In this document: positions 42,160 through 50,817 of the stretch, piece by piece
Layout of the letters: every line of letters starts with the position of its first letter
How positions within the stretch are numbered: position 1 is the stretch's first letter
NCBI RefSeq assembly: GCF_003626735.1
Contig: NZ_RBHX01000002.1
Coordinates: forward strand, 1-64,000
DNA length: 64,000 nucleotides
From: Microbacterium sp. CGR2
GTDB lineage: Bacteria > Actinomycetota > Actinomycetes > Actinomycetales > Microbacteriaceae
Direction: 5' to 3'
Made by a program: the position numbers and the translations under genes
The notes under the pieces: generated by a model
Databases searched by the model: none
The model's input: only the letters and a program-made list of their open reading frames with translations
What the model was told of the DNA's origin: nothing

Positions 42160-43350
42160 ATGACCACACCCGCCGGTTGGTACGACGACGGATCCGGACG
42201 CCTGCGCTGGTGGGACGGCCAGCAGTGGACCGAGCACTTCGCGCCGGAGGCCCCTGCTGCCGCGGAGTCGGAGGCCGCAGCTGACGTGCAGACCCCGGCA
42301 GGAGAGGCAGCTCCCGGAGACGACAGCGTTCGGTTCTCCGAGCAGCAGACGCATGTCATCGCCGAGGAGCCCCCGGTCGAAGCGCACGAGACCCCCGCCG
42401 CCGACGGGGCCTCCGCCGCAGAGGCGACGCCCGAACACGCGGACGCCGGCCAGGCCGATCATTCCGTGCTCGAGGACACCGTGACGCCCGCGGATGCCGC
42501 GCCTGACGCTTCTCGTGATTGGTCGGCGCCCGCGTCGAACAGCGATGCGGGCGGATCCGTGTCGCCCGAGTACGCCCCGCCTGCACCCAACGAGGCTGTC
42601 GCTCCGACCTATGGCGAAGCTGCGGCCCCGACGTACGGCGGCTACCCGGGCGCTGCCCCGGCGTACGCTGCGGCTCCCGGCGGATACCCGGGGAACGGCG
42701 GCGCCGGCGCCTACGCACCGGGCGCTCCCTACCCGGGTGCTGAGCCGGAGGGCCCGAAGAAGCTGTCGGTACTCGGTCTGGTCGGACTCGGCCTGTCGGT
42801 CGTCGGAACGATCCTGGTGTTCATCCCGGTGATCGGTTTCATCGGGTTCTTCTTCCTGGCCGCCGGATTCATCGTGTCGATCATCTCGCTGTTCCTCAAG
42901 GGCAAGAAGTGGCCGGGCATCGCGGGACTCGCCCTGTCCGTGGTCGGCACCGTGCTCGGCATCATCATGTCGTTCGTCTACCTGTTCGCGTTCGCGCAGG
43001 GCCTGAGCGAAGAGGTCGACGACTTCCCGACCTCGTCACCGTCGATCTCTGCCGAACCGTCCGACCCGGACGCGACGGAAGGCACCGACGGCTCGACCGG
43101 CACGGGCCGCCCCACCGCGGAAGAGGTCGCGGTCGGCATCACGGAGATCGTCGCGCTGGCCGGCAATGGCGAAACCTTCACCGAGGAACAGATCGGATGC
43201 TTCGCCGACGAGTTCGTGGCATCCGACATCGATGACGAGACGCTCCGCATCATCGCGTCCGGTGAGGACGCCACCTTCACCGATCCGGATGCGGCTACCG
43301 CCTTCACCGAAGAGTTCAGCGACGCCATCACGGTCTGCCTGGTCCCCTGA
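42160..43350 (+). CDS. DUF2510 membrane protein with disordered linker
   Basis: 396 residues. N-terminal DUF2510 (TTPAGWYDDGSGRLRWWDGQQW, residues 2-23, in three parts PAGWYDD, LRWWDG, QWTEHF), which is thought to be a protein/surface-binding motif. A ~170-residue Ala/Pro/Tyr-rich disordered linker (YGEAAAPTYGGYPG repeats) follows, then two helices (about 205-240 and 250-285) like DUF4190, and a C-terminal globular part facing outside (GETFTEEQIGCFADEFVAS ... VCLVP) with two Cys that may pair. Function unknown. It interrupts the usual prfB-ftsE neighbourhood. Confidence 0.8.
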   Translation: MTTPAGWYDDGSGRLRWWDGQQWTEHFAPEAPAAAESEAAADVQTPAGEAAPGDDSVRFSEQQTHVIAEEPPVEAHETPAADGASAAEATPEHADAGQADHSVLEDTVTPADAAPDASRDWSAPASNSDAGGSVSPEYAPPAPNEAVAPTYGEAAAPTYGGYPGAAPAYAAAPGGYPGNGGAGAYAPGAPYPGAEPEGPKKLSVLGLVGLGLSVVGTILVFIPVIGFIGFFFLAAGFIVSIISLFLKGKKWPGIAGLALSVVGTVLGIIMSFVYLFAFAQGLSEEVDDFPTSSPSISAEPSDPDATEGTDGSTGTGRPTAEEVAVGITEIVALAGNGETFTEEQIGCFADEFVASDIDDETLRIIASGEDATFTDPDAATAFTEEFSDAITVCLVP

Positions 43351-43366
43351 TCACGATCAGCTGACA

Positions 43367-43413
43367 ATGACGAAGACCCCGGGATGCTCACCGCATCCCG
43401 GGGTCTTCGTCAT
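43367..43413. terminator. Bidirectional hairpin terminator
   Basis: Perfect 20-bp stem ATGACGAAGACCCCGGGATG with its complement and a 7-nt loop, between the convergent DUF2510 and prfB genes. It can stop both transcripts. Confidence 0.9.
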
Positions 43414-43454
43414 GAACGGGCGGCCCGTGGGCAGCATCCGTCATCGATCGTGGG

Positions 43455-44564
43455 TCAGTCTTCGATCTTGCGCTTGCGCCAGCGGATGCCGGCCGAGATG
43501 AACCCGTCGAGGTCGCCGTCGAACACGGCGGCGGGGTTGCCGGACTCGTGCCCGGTGCGGAGGTCTTTCACAAGCTGCTGGCCGTAGAGGAAGTACGAGC
43601 GCATCTGGTCGCCCCAGCTCGCCGTGATCGTACCCGCGAGCTCTTTCTTCTTCGCCGCTTCCTGTTCCTTCTGCAGCAGCAGGAGTCGAGTCTGCAGCAC
43701 GCGCATGGCGGCCGCACGGTTCTGGATCTGCGACTTCTCGTTCTGCATCGAGACGACGATGCCGGTCGGAAGGTGGGTCAGGCGCACGGCGGAGTCGGTC
43801 GTGTTGACGGACTGCCCACCCGGACCCGAGGAGCGGAAGACGTCGACGCGGATGTCGCTCTCGGGGATGTCGACCTCGGTCGCCTCCTCCATGAGCGGGA
43901 TGACCTCGACGGCGGCGAAGGATGTCTGGCGCTTGTCAGCAGAGCCGAAGGGGCTGATGCGGGCGAGGCGGTGGGTGCCCGCCTCGACCGAGATCGTGCC
44001 GAAAGCGTACGGCGCGACGATCTCGAAGGTGGCGGACTTGATGCCGGCGCCTTCGGCGTACGACGTGTCCATGACCTTCACGGGGTACTTGTGCCGCTCG
44101 GCCCAGCGCAGGTACATGCGCATCAGCATTTCGGCGAAGTCGGTGGCGTCGTCGCCGCCGGCGCCGGAGCGGATGGTGATGATGGCCGAACGGTCATCGT
44201 ATTCGCCGTCGAGCAGCGTCTGCACCTCGAGCTGGTTGATCATCTCGGTCAGTGCGGTGAGCTCGGTGCGGGCTTCCTGTGCGGATTCCTCGTCACCCAT
44301 CTCGTTCGCGAGGCCGATGAGCACCTCGAGGTCGTCGAGACGCTGGGCGATGGCGGTGACGCGAGCGAGCTCCGACTGACGGTGGCTGAGGGCGCTGGTG
44401 ACCTTCTGCGCCCGGTCGGTGTCGTCCCAGAGGTCGGGGGCGCCGGCCTCTTCGCTGAGTCGCGCGATCTCGTCGCGGAGACTGGAGACATCGACGACCT
44501 CGCTGATGTCGCCGAAGGTGTGCCTGAGCGCCTGGATTTCGGCGGAGAGATCTAGTTCGAGCAT
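43455..44564 (-). CDS. prfB: Peptide chain release factor 2
   Basis: 369 residues. Recognises UGA and UAA. The stop-codon tripeptide SPF is in ARISPFGSADKR and the catalytic GGQ in SSGPGGQSVNTTDSAVR. Read as one continuous frame, so it lacks the +1 programmed frameshift known from E. coli prfB. TAGGCT lies 8 nt before the ATG with no Shine-Dalgarno, so probably leaderless. Confidence 0.97.
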   Translation of the reverse strand: MLELDLSAEIQALRHTFGDISEVVDVSSLRDEIARLSEEAGAPDLWDDTDRAQKVTSALSHRQSELARVTAIAQRLDDLEVLIGLANEMGDEESAQEARTELTALTEMINQLEVQTLLDGEYDDRSAIITIRSGAGGDDATDFAEMLMRMYLRWAERHKYPVKVMDTSYAEGAGIKSATFEIVAPYAFGTISVEAGTHRLARISPFGSADKRQTSFAAVEVIPLMEEATEVDIPESDIRVDVFRSSGPGGQSVNTTDSAVRLTHLPTGIVVSMQNEKSQIQNRAAAMRVLQTRLLLLQKEQEAAKKKELAGTITASWGDQMRSYFLYGQQLVKDLRTGHESGNPAAVFDGDLDGFISAGIRWRKRKIED

Positions 44565-44646
44565 GACACCCCAGCCTAACGTGCTGCCTGCCCGCGCGGG
44601 GACCCGGTCGGATCGGGGGTGCCGCGCATCGGAGTAGCGTGAAGAT

Positions 44647-45924
44647 GTGAGCAGCGCGTCAACGGTCCTTCGTCAGTTCGGACCGATGGTGTACCTGCCG
44701 ACGATCCTGTTCTCGCTCGGCGAGGGCGCGGTCATCCCGCTGATCCCGATCATCGCCGCGCGGATGGGCGCCGACGTCGCGTTCGCGGCGTTGGTCGCGT
44801 CGGCGCTGGTGGTCGGTCAGTTGTGCGGCAACCTTCCGGCCGGATGGGCGGTGGGCAAGATCGGCGAGCGGTACACGATGGTCATCGCCGGGGTCGTCGC
44901 CATCGTCGCCGCGGTGGGCATGGTGTTCGCGCCGTCGCCCGGGGTGCTCGCTGCATCCGTCTTCTTGCTCGGTCTGTGCGCCGCGGCCTTCGGTCTTGCC
45001 CGCCATGCCTTCATGACCACGAGGGTGCCGGTCGCGTTCCGGGCGCGGTCGCTCTCACTGCTGGGCGGAAGCTTCCGCCTCGGAGTCTTCATCGGCCCCT
45101 TCGTGGCGGCGGGGCTGTTGCAGGTTTTCGGCGACGAGACTGCGGCGATCTGGTTCTTCCTCGGGTGCTTGGTGCTGATGGTCCTGTTCGTGCTGTTCGG
45201 GCCAGACCCCGAGAAGATGGCTCCCCCGACGCCGCCGACCGCTCGTGAGCGCGCCGCCGAGGATTCCGGGGAAGCGGTCAGCGGGTCGATCCCGACCATC
45301 GAACGTGCGGGGATCTTCCAGACCATGTGGCACCAGCGTGCGGTGCTGGGCCGATTGGGGTTGGCGGCGGCGTCACTGTCGGCTGTGCGATCGGCTCGAC
45401 AGGTCGTCCTTCCACTGTGGGGCCTTTCTCTCGGACTCGACGCCTCGACCATCGCCCTCGTGGTGGGTGTGTCCGGCGCCATCGACTTCGCCCTCTTCTA
45501 CGCGAGCGGCCAGGTGATGGACCGGTTCGGCCGTCTGTGGGCGGCGATGCCCGCGATGATCCTGATGGGAGCCGGGTTCCTCGCGCTGTCGTTCACGCAC
45601 GACCTGGATGCGGCCGTGCTCTGGTTCGGAATGTTCGCCGCCGTCCTGGGCGTCGGGAACGGTCTGTCCAGCGGCATCCTGCTGACGCTCGGCGCCGACG
45701 TCGCTCCGACGCAGGAGCCGGCAGCGTTCCTCGGGTCGTGGCGGACGCTGACGGATGCCGGTGGCGCGATCGCCCCGTTGCTCGTCTCGGCGATCACCGC
45801 CGTCGCCAGCCTGTCGTTCGCCGCGGCCGCGATGGGTGTCGTCGGTCTGGTGGGTGCCGCCGGGTTCCTCCGGTGGATCCCGAAGTTCGTGCCGCGGGCG
45901 CGGCCGGAAGGAGAAGGTTCATGA
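44647..45924 (+). CDS. MFS transporter
   Basis: 425 residues, 12 hydrophobic helices in two halves with a charged central loop (about 185-225). The A-motif-like loop after helix 2 (GWAVGKIGERYTM) places it in the major facilitator superfamily, drug/proton antiporter-like. Substrate unknown. GTG start 6 nt after TAGCGT, leaderless layout. Coupled by ATGA to the NUDIX gene. Confidence 0.88.
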   Translation: MSSASTVLRQFGPMVYLPTILFSLGEGAVIPLIPIIAARMGADVAFAALVASALVVGQLCGNLPAGWAVGKIGERYTMVIAGVVAIVAAVGMVFAPSPGVLAASVFLLGLCAAAFGLARHAFMTTRVPVAFRARSLSLLGGSFRLGVFIGPFVAAGLLQVFGDETAAIWFFLGCLVLMVLFVLFGPDPEKMAPPTPPTARERAAEDSGEAVSGSIPTIERAGIFQTMWHQRAVLGRLGLAAASLSAVRSARQVVLPLWGLSLGLDASTIALVVGVSGAIDFALFYASGQVMDRFGRLWAAMPAMILMGAGFLALSFTHDLDAAVLWFGMFAAVLGVGNGLSSGILLTLGADVAPTQEPAAFLGSWRTLTDAGGAIAPLLVSAITAVASLSFAAAAMGVVGLVGAAGFLRWIPKFVPRARPEGEGS

Positions 45925-46481
45925 GTCGGATGCTGGCCGCCGAGGCACATCGACTGATCACGGATCTCGTTCCGCTCTCGGAGCGGGATCGGGCTGCACA
46001 GGCCGACTTCGCCTCGTTCTTCCCGGTTGATTCCGGCCCCGTCTGGCGTGAGTCGGGAGCCGATCACCTCACGACTTCGAGCGTCGTGTTCGACGAGTCG
46101 CTCACGCAGACGCTCCTCGTCTTCCACGGCAAGGGTCGGTTCTGGGTGCAGCCGGGCGGCCACCTCGAAGAGGGCGATGCGTCGATCGTGGCAGCGGCTC
46201 TACGGGAGCTGCGCGAGGAGACAGGCATCGAGTGGGTGGCAGTGAGCTCGCCGCTGGCCTACGACCTCGACCACCATGCGCTGTCTTCACGGTTCGGCCG
46301 GTGCGCATCGCACCTCGACATCGGGATCGCGGTGACGGTCGATCCGGCCGATGCGCTGACCGTGAGTGACGAGTCGGACGATGTGCGCTGGTGGCCGGTG
46401 GATGCTCTGCCCGCCGAGGTGCCTCCGCAGCTCGTTCCTCGACTCGGTGGGCTGCTGGAGCGGTTGCGCGCGCAGCGCTGA
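45921..46481 (+). CDS. NUDIX hydrolase
   Basis: 186 residues. NUDIX box from GGHLEEGDAS to LRELREETGI, with the REXXEE core complete; the first acidic position is Asp rather than Glu and the spacing is one longer than the textbook pattern, as in a common actinobacterial subgroup. It probably cleaves a nucleoside diphosphate derivative; substrate unknown. ATG overlaps the MFS stop, so one transcript. Converges with the tad cluster, 15 nt apart. Confidence 0.9.
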   Translation: MSRMLAAEAHRLITDLVPLSERDRAAQADFASFFPVDSGPVWRESGADHLTTSSVVFDESLTQTLLVFHGKGRFWVQPGGHLEEGDASIVAAALRELREETGIEWVAVSSPLAYDLDHHALSSRFGRCASHLDIGIAVTVDPADALTVSDESDDVRWWPVDALPAEVPPQLVPRLGGLLERLRAQR

Positions 46482-46496
46482 GGTAGCGGGTCGTCG

Positions 46497-46919
46497 TCAC
46501 CGAAGCGCCGTGCGGCTGGTGGCGGTGGACTCCAACGGCACACCCGCCGGGACGAACGGTGACACCAGCGGAGGGTGCCACGCCGTGCTGACCGTGACGC
46601 GCGCCGAGACGCCGTCGGGTGTGCCCGCTGTGGTGAGCACGGCATCCCCCGGCAGCGCCGCCACGATCGCCGATGCCTGCTCCTGCACTCCGGCATCCGT
46701 CAGCTCCGCCCGCACCTCGCCGTCGCTCACCTGCAGAGTGAAGCCATCGGCTCCGGCGAGCGCGGCCGAGTCGGCGAGCGCGTCGAGGCGTTTCTGCGTG
46801 ATGTAGAGGTCGGTGGCGCAGACGCAGACGAAGATCACGGCGAGAGCGAGCAGCACATACGCGAGGGTGAGGAGCAGGACGCTTCCCTCCTCGCGGTCTC
46901 GGCGGGCGTCCTGGTTCAT
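46497..46919 (-). CDS. TadG/Rv3654c-like pilus-locus protein
   Basis: 140 residues. After a short basic N-terminus comes EEGSVLLLTLAYVLLALAVIFVCVCATDLY, a type IV pilin-like helix without Glu at +5, then RLDALADSAALAGADGF, the usual TadG-type motif, and a beta-rich outside part. Last gene of the tad cluster; ATG overlaps the previous stop. Start chosen by this overlap. Confidence 0.8.
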   Translation of the reverse strand: MNQDARRDREEGSVLLLTLAYVLLALAVIFVCVCATDLYITQKRLDALADSAALAGADGFTLQVSDGEVRAELTDAGVQEQASAIVAALPGDAVLTTAGTPDGVSARVTVSTAWHPPLVSPFVPAGVPLESTATSRTALR

Positions 46920-47371
46920 TCCGCACCCCACGATCGGGAGACCTTCTGCGCGGCCTCCGCCTCGACCGGGATGGCCGTCGCTCGATCGAGCCCGAGGATC
47001 GCGGGCACCAACGGAAGCTGTACGCGAGTGGACACTGTGACGACGATCGTGGCTCCCGCCGACGGGCACGGGACGCCCGCCGGAGTGCATGACAGCGACA
47101 CGTCAACCGAAGCCGGGTCGAGTCCGTATTCTTCGACGACCCCCGCGAGCACGGCCTCACCCCGCGCCTCCCCCGCTGCGGCATCCGGAGCCATCGCGAT
47201 CGCACGCGCGGTGTGACGTGCTGCCGCCTCCGCCCCGAACGTCTGCTCCTGGATCGCGCCGAGGGCGATGACGAGGTAGACGAGGGGCACGAGCAGGATG
47301 ACGCCGACGGTGATGAACTCCAGCGCGGCCGAGCCGTCCTCATTCCTCGCCCAGCGATTCCATCGGCGCAT
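46916..47371 (-). CDS. TadE-like pseudopilin
   Basis: 151 residues. NEDGSAALEFITVGVILLVPLVYLVIALGAIQ: a processing site G|SAALE with Glu at +5 and one helix, the TadE pattern. The outside part has a Cys pair (LSCTPAGVPC). Start ATG 47371 lies inside the preceding tadE gene (32-nt overlap). Probably a minor pilin. Confidence 0.82.
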   Translation of the reverse strand: MRRWNRWARNEDGSAALEFITVGVILLVPLVYLVIALGAIQEQTFGAEAAARHTARAIAMAPDAAAGEARGEAVLAGVVEEYGLDPASVDVSLSCTPAGVPCPSAGATIVVTVSTRVQLPLVPAILGLDRATAIPVEAEAAQKVSRSWGAE

Positions 47372-47741
47372 GCCCCTCGACCTCCAATGCATACGGGATA
47401 CCCACGAGACCGAACACCGGAAGGGCGGTTCGGATGCGGACATCGACCGTCTCCTGGCCGCGCGACTGCGATGTGCCGACGACGATGTCACCGGCGTACG
47501 CACCACCGATCGCCTGCGTGATCACGGCGCGCGTGCGGTCCGCGCCCTCGGTCAACGTCGTGTCGGCCAGTGCCGCGTGGTACGCGCCTTCGATGGCGGC
47601 ATCGTGAACGACGTTCCGGACGTAGACGGCGAGCGCGAGCTGGAAGACAGCAAGAGTGAGCGCGGTGAGCAACGTGCCCACGAGGAGGAACTCCACCGGG
47701 CTGGATCCGCGATCGTCGCGCAGGCCGTGCGAAAAACGCAC
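47340..47741 (-). CDS. TadE family pseudopilin
   Basis: 133 residues. DDRGSSPVEFLLVGTLLTALTLAVFQLALAVY gives G|SSPVE processing with Glu at +5 and one helix, then RNVVHDAAIEGAYHAAL as in TadE. It overlaps the next gene by 32 nt and starts 1 nt after the Flp-like gene. Confidence 0.85.
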   Translation of the reverse strand: MRFSHGLRDDRGSSPVEFLLVGTLLTALTLAVFQLALAVYVRNVVHDAAIEGAYHAALADTTLTEGADRTRAVITQAIGGAYAGDIVVGTSQSRGQETVDVRIRTALPVFGLVGIPYALEVEGHAPMESLGEE

Positions 47742-47742
47742 C

Positions 47743-47970
47743 TCAGAGTCCGGACACCCGTTGGATCGCCTGCTCGAACAGTGAAGTGAGCGCGGGTCCC
47801 GCTACCGCCCAGATCAGTACGACGAGTCCCGCCGTCATCAGTGTGACGAGAACCCAGCCGGGAACGTCTCCGCGTTCGTCGGTGAGCAACGTCCGCGCCC
47901 AACCCGCCGGGGTTCGCCACCAGCGCTTCTGCGAAGCTCGGAATCCGTGATGCTGCGTGTGTACCGTCAT
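47743..47970 (-). CDS. Flp-type pilin-like small protein
   Basis: 75 residues: basic N-terminus (about 1-30), then DERGDVPGWVLVTLMTAGLVVLIWAVAGPAL with a single helix and a short tail. Position and architecture fit the major Flp pilin, but the usual Glu and Tyr after the processing Gly (G|xxxxEY) are missing: +5 is Trp. It may be a variant pilin. Confidence 0.7.
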   Translation of the reverse strand: MTVHTQHHGFRASQKRWWRTPAGWARTLLTDERGDVPGWVLVTLMTAGLVVLIWAVAGPALTSLFEQAIQRVSGL

Positions 47971-47991
47971 GGTCGCCCTTTCGTGGGATGG

Positions 47992-48930
47992 TCAGCCGAT
48001 GCCGAGTCGGAGGATGAAGAGGCCGGGGTAGATCGCGAAGAGCACCGACAGCGGAAGGATGAGGAAGACCAGGGGCAGGAGCATCAGAATCTCCTTGCGG
48101 CCCGCCTGTTCGATGAGAGTGCGTTTCGCGTCTTCTCGCGCGTCGCCGGCCTGCGCGTGCAGAACCCCGGCCAACGGGGCGCCGTGTTCGAGGGCCGCGG
48201 TGACCTGGTCGACCGCCCGTCCGAGTCCCGGCAGCTGCAGGCGCTTCGACATGTCGCCGAGAGCATCGGCAAGAGGCGAGCCCGTTCCGACGGCGAGGAC
48301 GACCTGGCGCAGTTCCGCCGTCAGCTCTCCCGAACCGACCGCCGCCACACGACGCAGCGAGTCGAGGAACCCCTCCCCTGCCGAGAGACACAGTGCAAGG
48401 AACTCGAGAGTGGTCGGCAGCTCGTCGGTGAGGCGTGCACGGCGACTCTTCGCGCGGGCGGAAAGCTGCGCGTCATAGGCCATCGCGGCTCCCACACCGG
48501 TGAGCACGGGAATCAGGACGACGGGCACGGACATCCTGCCGGCGACGGCGAGCGCGATGACGGCAACCGATCCCGCCCCGATCCCGCCCAGCGCCCAGCC
48601 GAGCTGCCGCCCTCGGAACGCGATGGGGTCGGTCGCCACCCCTGCCTGCGCCAGGCGCTGGCGTAGAACCTCGCTGCCACCCAGCAGCCGCTCGAACCCA
48701 CGCTGTGCGCGCTGCCACAGAGTGCGTCCCGTCGCCGGCAGCATGCCCGCCGCAGGGAGCACTCCTCGAGGGATCCTCTCGTCCTCGACCACGTCCCGCA
48801 CGTACGGCGCGATCCGCACGGTGAGGGCGGCGGCCCGCCATCGAGGCAGGGCCGTGAGGATGCTCAGCACCCCTCCGGCGAACGCCCCACCGATCAGTAC
48901 GGCACTCGCGAGAGCGGACACCCCGTTCAC
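47992..48930 (-). CDS. tadC: TadC, type II/IV secretion F-family membrane protein
   Basis: 312 residues with membrane helices at both ends and a T2SF domain (about 150-280: LPTTLEFLALCLSAGEGFLDSLRRVAAV, ... QVTAALEHGAPLAGVLHAQAGDAREDAKRTLIEQAGRKEILMLLP in pieces). It forms the inner-membrane platform of the pilus with TadB. GTG 48930 overlaps the tadB stop. Confidence 0.88.
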   Translation of the reverse strand: MNGVSALASAVLIGGAFAGGVLSILTALPRWRAAALTVRIAPYVRDVVEDERIPRGVLPAAGMLPATGRTLWQRAQRGFERLLGGSEVLRQRLAQAGVATDPIAFRGRQLGWALGGIGAGSVAVIALAVAGRMSVPVVLIPVLTGVGAAMAYDAQLSARAKSRRARLTDELPTTLEFLALCLSAGEGFLDSLRRVAAVGSGELTAELRQVVLAVGTGSPLADALGDMSKRLQLPGLGRAVDQVTAALEHGAPLAGVLHAQAGDAREDAKRTLIEQAGRKEILMLLPLVFLILPLSVLFAIYPGLFILRLGIG

Positions 48931-49784
48931 CCGAACCACCGCCCGGGCTCGGGGAGTCGTCCGATGCGCATCATGATGCGAAACGCCGTCACCGACACGG
49001 CGGCACCCACACAGATCACGACCACCCCTTCGGGCGTCGCGTATGCGGATGCACCTTCGGGCCTCATCACGAGCAGAGTCAGGACGACCCACGGCGCGAC
49101 CGCTCCGAGAACAGCGGCACCGCGGATCCAGGACTGCCGAGCCTCGACCTCACCGCGCAGCGCGGCATCCGCTCGTACCGATGCGGACAGCGCCCGGAGC
49201 ACCCCGATCAGTTCGGTGCCCCCGACCTGTCGAGCCATCCGCAATGTCTCGATGATCCGATCACCGATCGGGTCGGCCAGCGACGACTTCAACCGGTCGA
49301 GGCTCGACTCGAAGCGTCCCGTGGCATGCAGGTCTTGCGCGAACACGACGAAAGCCGGCCGCAACATCGGTGGCGCCGACTCGGCGAGACTGGCCACCGC
49401 ATCCGGCAGTGACAGCCCGACGCGGATCGATGCGATGAGCAGGTCGCAGACGTCAGGCCATAGCTGTCGGCGAAGCCGTCGCAGCCGCACTCTGCGCCCC
49501 CGCAGGAACATCACGGGTGCTGCTGCCGCCGCCAGTCCGGCCAGGAGCGCGAGTACAGGGATGGCCGTCAGGAGCCAGACCACGGACGCGGCGATGCCTC
49601 CCGCGGCAAGCATCGCCGTCATCAGCGTCCGCGGCGAGAGGGCACTGAGCCCCGCCTCGTCGGTCAGACGGGCCACACGACCGGGCCGCGCGGCGGGGGC
49701 CGGCTGCTCGCGTGGGGGCCACATCCACGGTGCCAGGCACAGGAGAAGACCACCCGCGAGGACCGCGCCGATCAGAACGGTCAC
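48927..49784 (-). CDS. tadB: TadB, type II/IV secretion F-family membrane protein
   Basis: 285 residues, helices at N-terminus and around 55-90 and 235-270, T2SF core with LLIASIRVGLSLPDAVASLAES. Partner of TadC and TadA. Overlaps both neighbours by 4 nt. Intact, unlike tadA. Confidence 0.88.
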   Translation of the reverse strand: MTVLIGAVLAGGLLLCLAPWMWPPREQPAPAARPGRVARLTDEAGLSALSPRTLMTAMLAAGGIAASVVWLLTAIPVLALLAGLAAAAAPVMFLRGRRVRLRRLRRQLWPDVCDLLIASIRVGLSLPDAVASLAESAPPMLRPAFVVFAQDLHATGRFESSLDRLKSSLADPIGDRIIETLRMARQVGGTELIGVLRALSASVRADAALRGEVEARQSWIRGAAVLGAVAPWVVLTLLVMRPEGASAYATPEGVVVICVGAAVSVTAFRIMMRIGRLPEPGRWFG

Positions 49785-50565
49785 GATCCACCCCCGAAGC
49801 CGGGGAGGCCAGCCCGTTCCCGGCCCGCCGCACCGCGCATCCGGCTCGCGGGACTGTAGATCCTGGTGGCGACGATCCGCCCGTCCACGACTTCTCCGGT
49901 CGGGGCGATGACCTCCCGCACGCGTCGCATGCCCGAATCGTCGCGAACGCAGTGCACCACGAGGTCGATGGAGGTGGCGAGCGCGGGGGCGATGAACGAA
50001 CGGTCGATATTGCGGCCCGCCAGCAGCGGCAACATGGTGAGCTTCTCCAGTGCCTCCGCCGCCGAGTTCGCATGCACCGTGCCCGCGCCGGGGACGCCGG
50101 TGTTGAGTGCGAGGACAAGGTCGAGCGCCTCGGCATCCCGGACCTCGCCGACGACGAGACGATCCGGCCGCATGCGCAGCGCCTCCTTGACCAGACGGCG
50201 CAGGGTGATCTCCCCTGTTCCCTCGAGACTCGCCTGGCGCCCTTGCAGAGCGACGACATCAGGACCGTCGACGGCGAGCTCGAACGTCTCCTCCACCGTG
50301 ATGATCCGCTGCGACTCCGCACAGGAGGCGAGCAGCGCACCGAGGAGGGTCGTCTTGCCCGCGTGGGTCGCTCCCGAGACGATCACGCTCCGTCCCTCCC
50401 GCATCGCATCGCGCAGAGCCCTGGCCAGTCCGGCAGGCAGCGCGCCCTGGGCCGAGAGCGCCTCGAGCGTGCGGTACTTCGGCAGGAACTTCCGGATGTT
50501 CACCGCCCACGATCCGCGCACGACGTCGGCGATCGCCACGTGCAGCCGCGAGCCGTCCGTTATCT
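49781..50565 (-). pseudogene. tadA: 5'-truncated tadA/cpaF pilus ATPase, cut by the mobile element
   Basis: Only the C-terminal part of a TadA/CpaF ATPase remains: from DGSRLHVAIADV through SGATHAGKTTLLGAL (Walker A), VEETFEL, LRMRPDRLVVGEVRDAEA and GTVHANSA to the end. Complete homologues have some 130 or more residues before DGSRLHV. Upstream codons CTA CAG ATA ACG use rare codons and are not conserved; an in-frame TGA comes soon after, and the only start is a TTG at 50590. The 5' half should be at the other side of the element. Without TadA the pilus cannot be assembled. Confidence 0.85.
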
Positions 50566-50817
50566 GTAGTCGCTGCGGCTGAGTCAGCAACTGAGAATCA
50601 CGTGCCCTAGCGTCTGTGCCTGACCGGTTCAGTTGGATATGTCAGCTACGTCGTCGTCCTATGAGCGCACGCATGCATAGTGTCGCCGCCCGCGCGTGCG
50701 ACTGAGGCCGGGCAGCCATCAAGTGCGGTCGAGGGCGCGAGCGCGCGCCTCGTCGGTGGCAACCAGTACGCTCTAGGGCGTGCGAGATCGGTCTGGCGAG
50801 TCGAGACGGAGGAGCCG
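50566..50817. other. Left end of the element and tnpA promoter region
   Basis: About 250 nt. Short repeats that could bind the recombinases: CAACTGA (50588-50594) and its inverse TCAGTTG (50629-50635), and GTCAG at 50583 and 50641. Just before tnpA is GGAGGAG. No gene seen. Confidence 0.45.

Noticed and set aside
43455..44564. Programmed +1 frameshift in prfB
   Set aside because: The gene reads as a single frame from ATG to stop.
50680..50817. N-terminal extension of TnpA from an upstream GTG
   Set aside because: Sequence is non-conserved in character, while GGAGGAG sits directly before ATG 50818.
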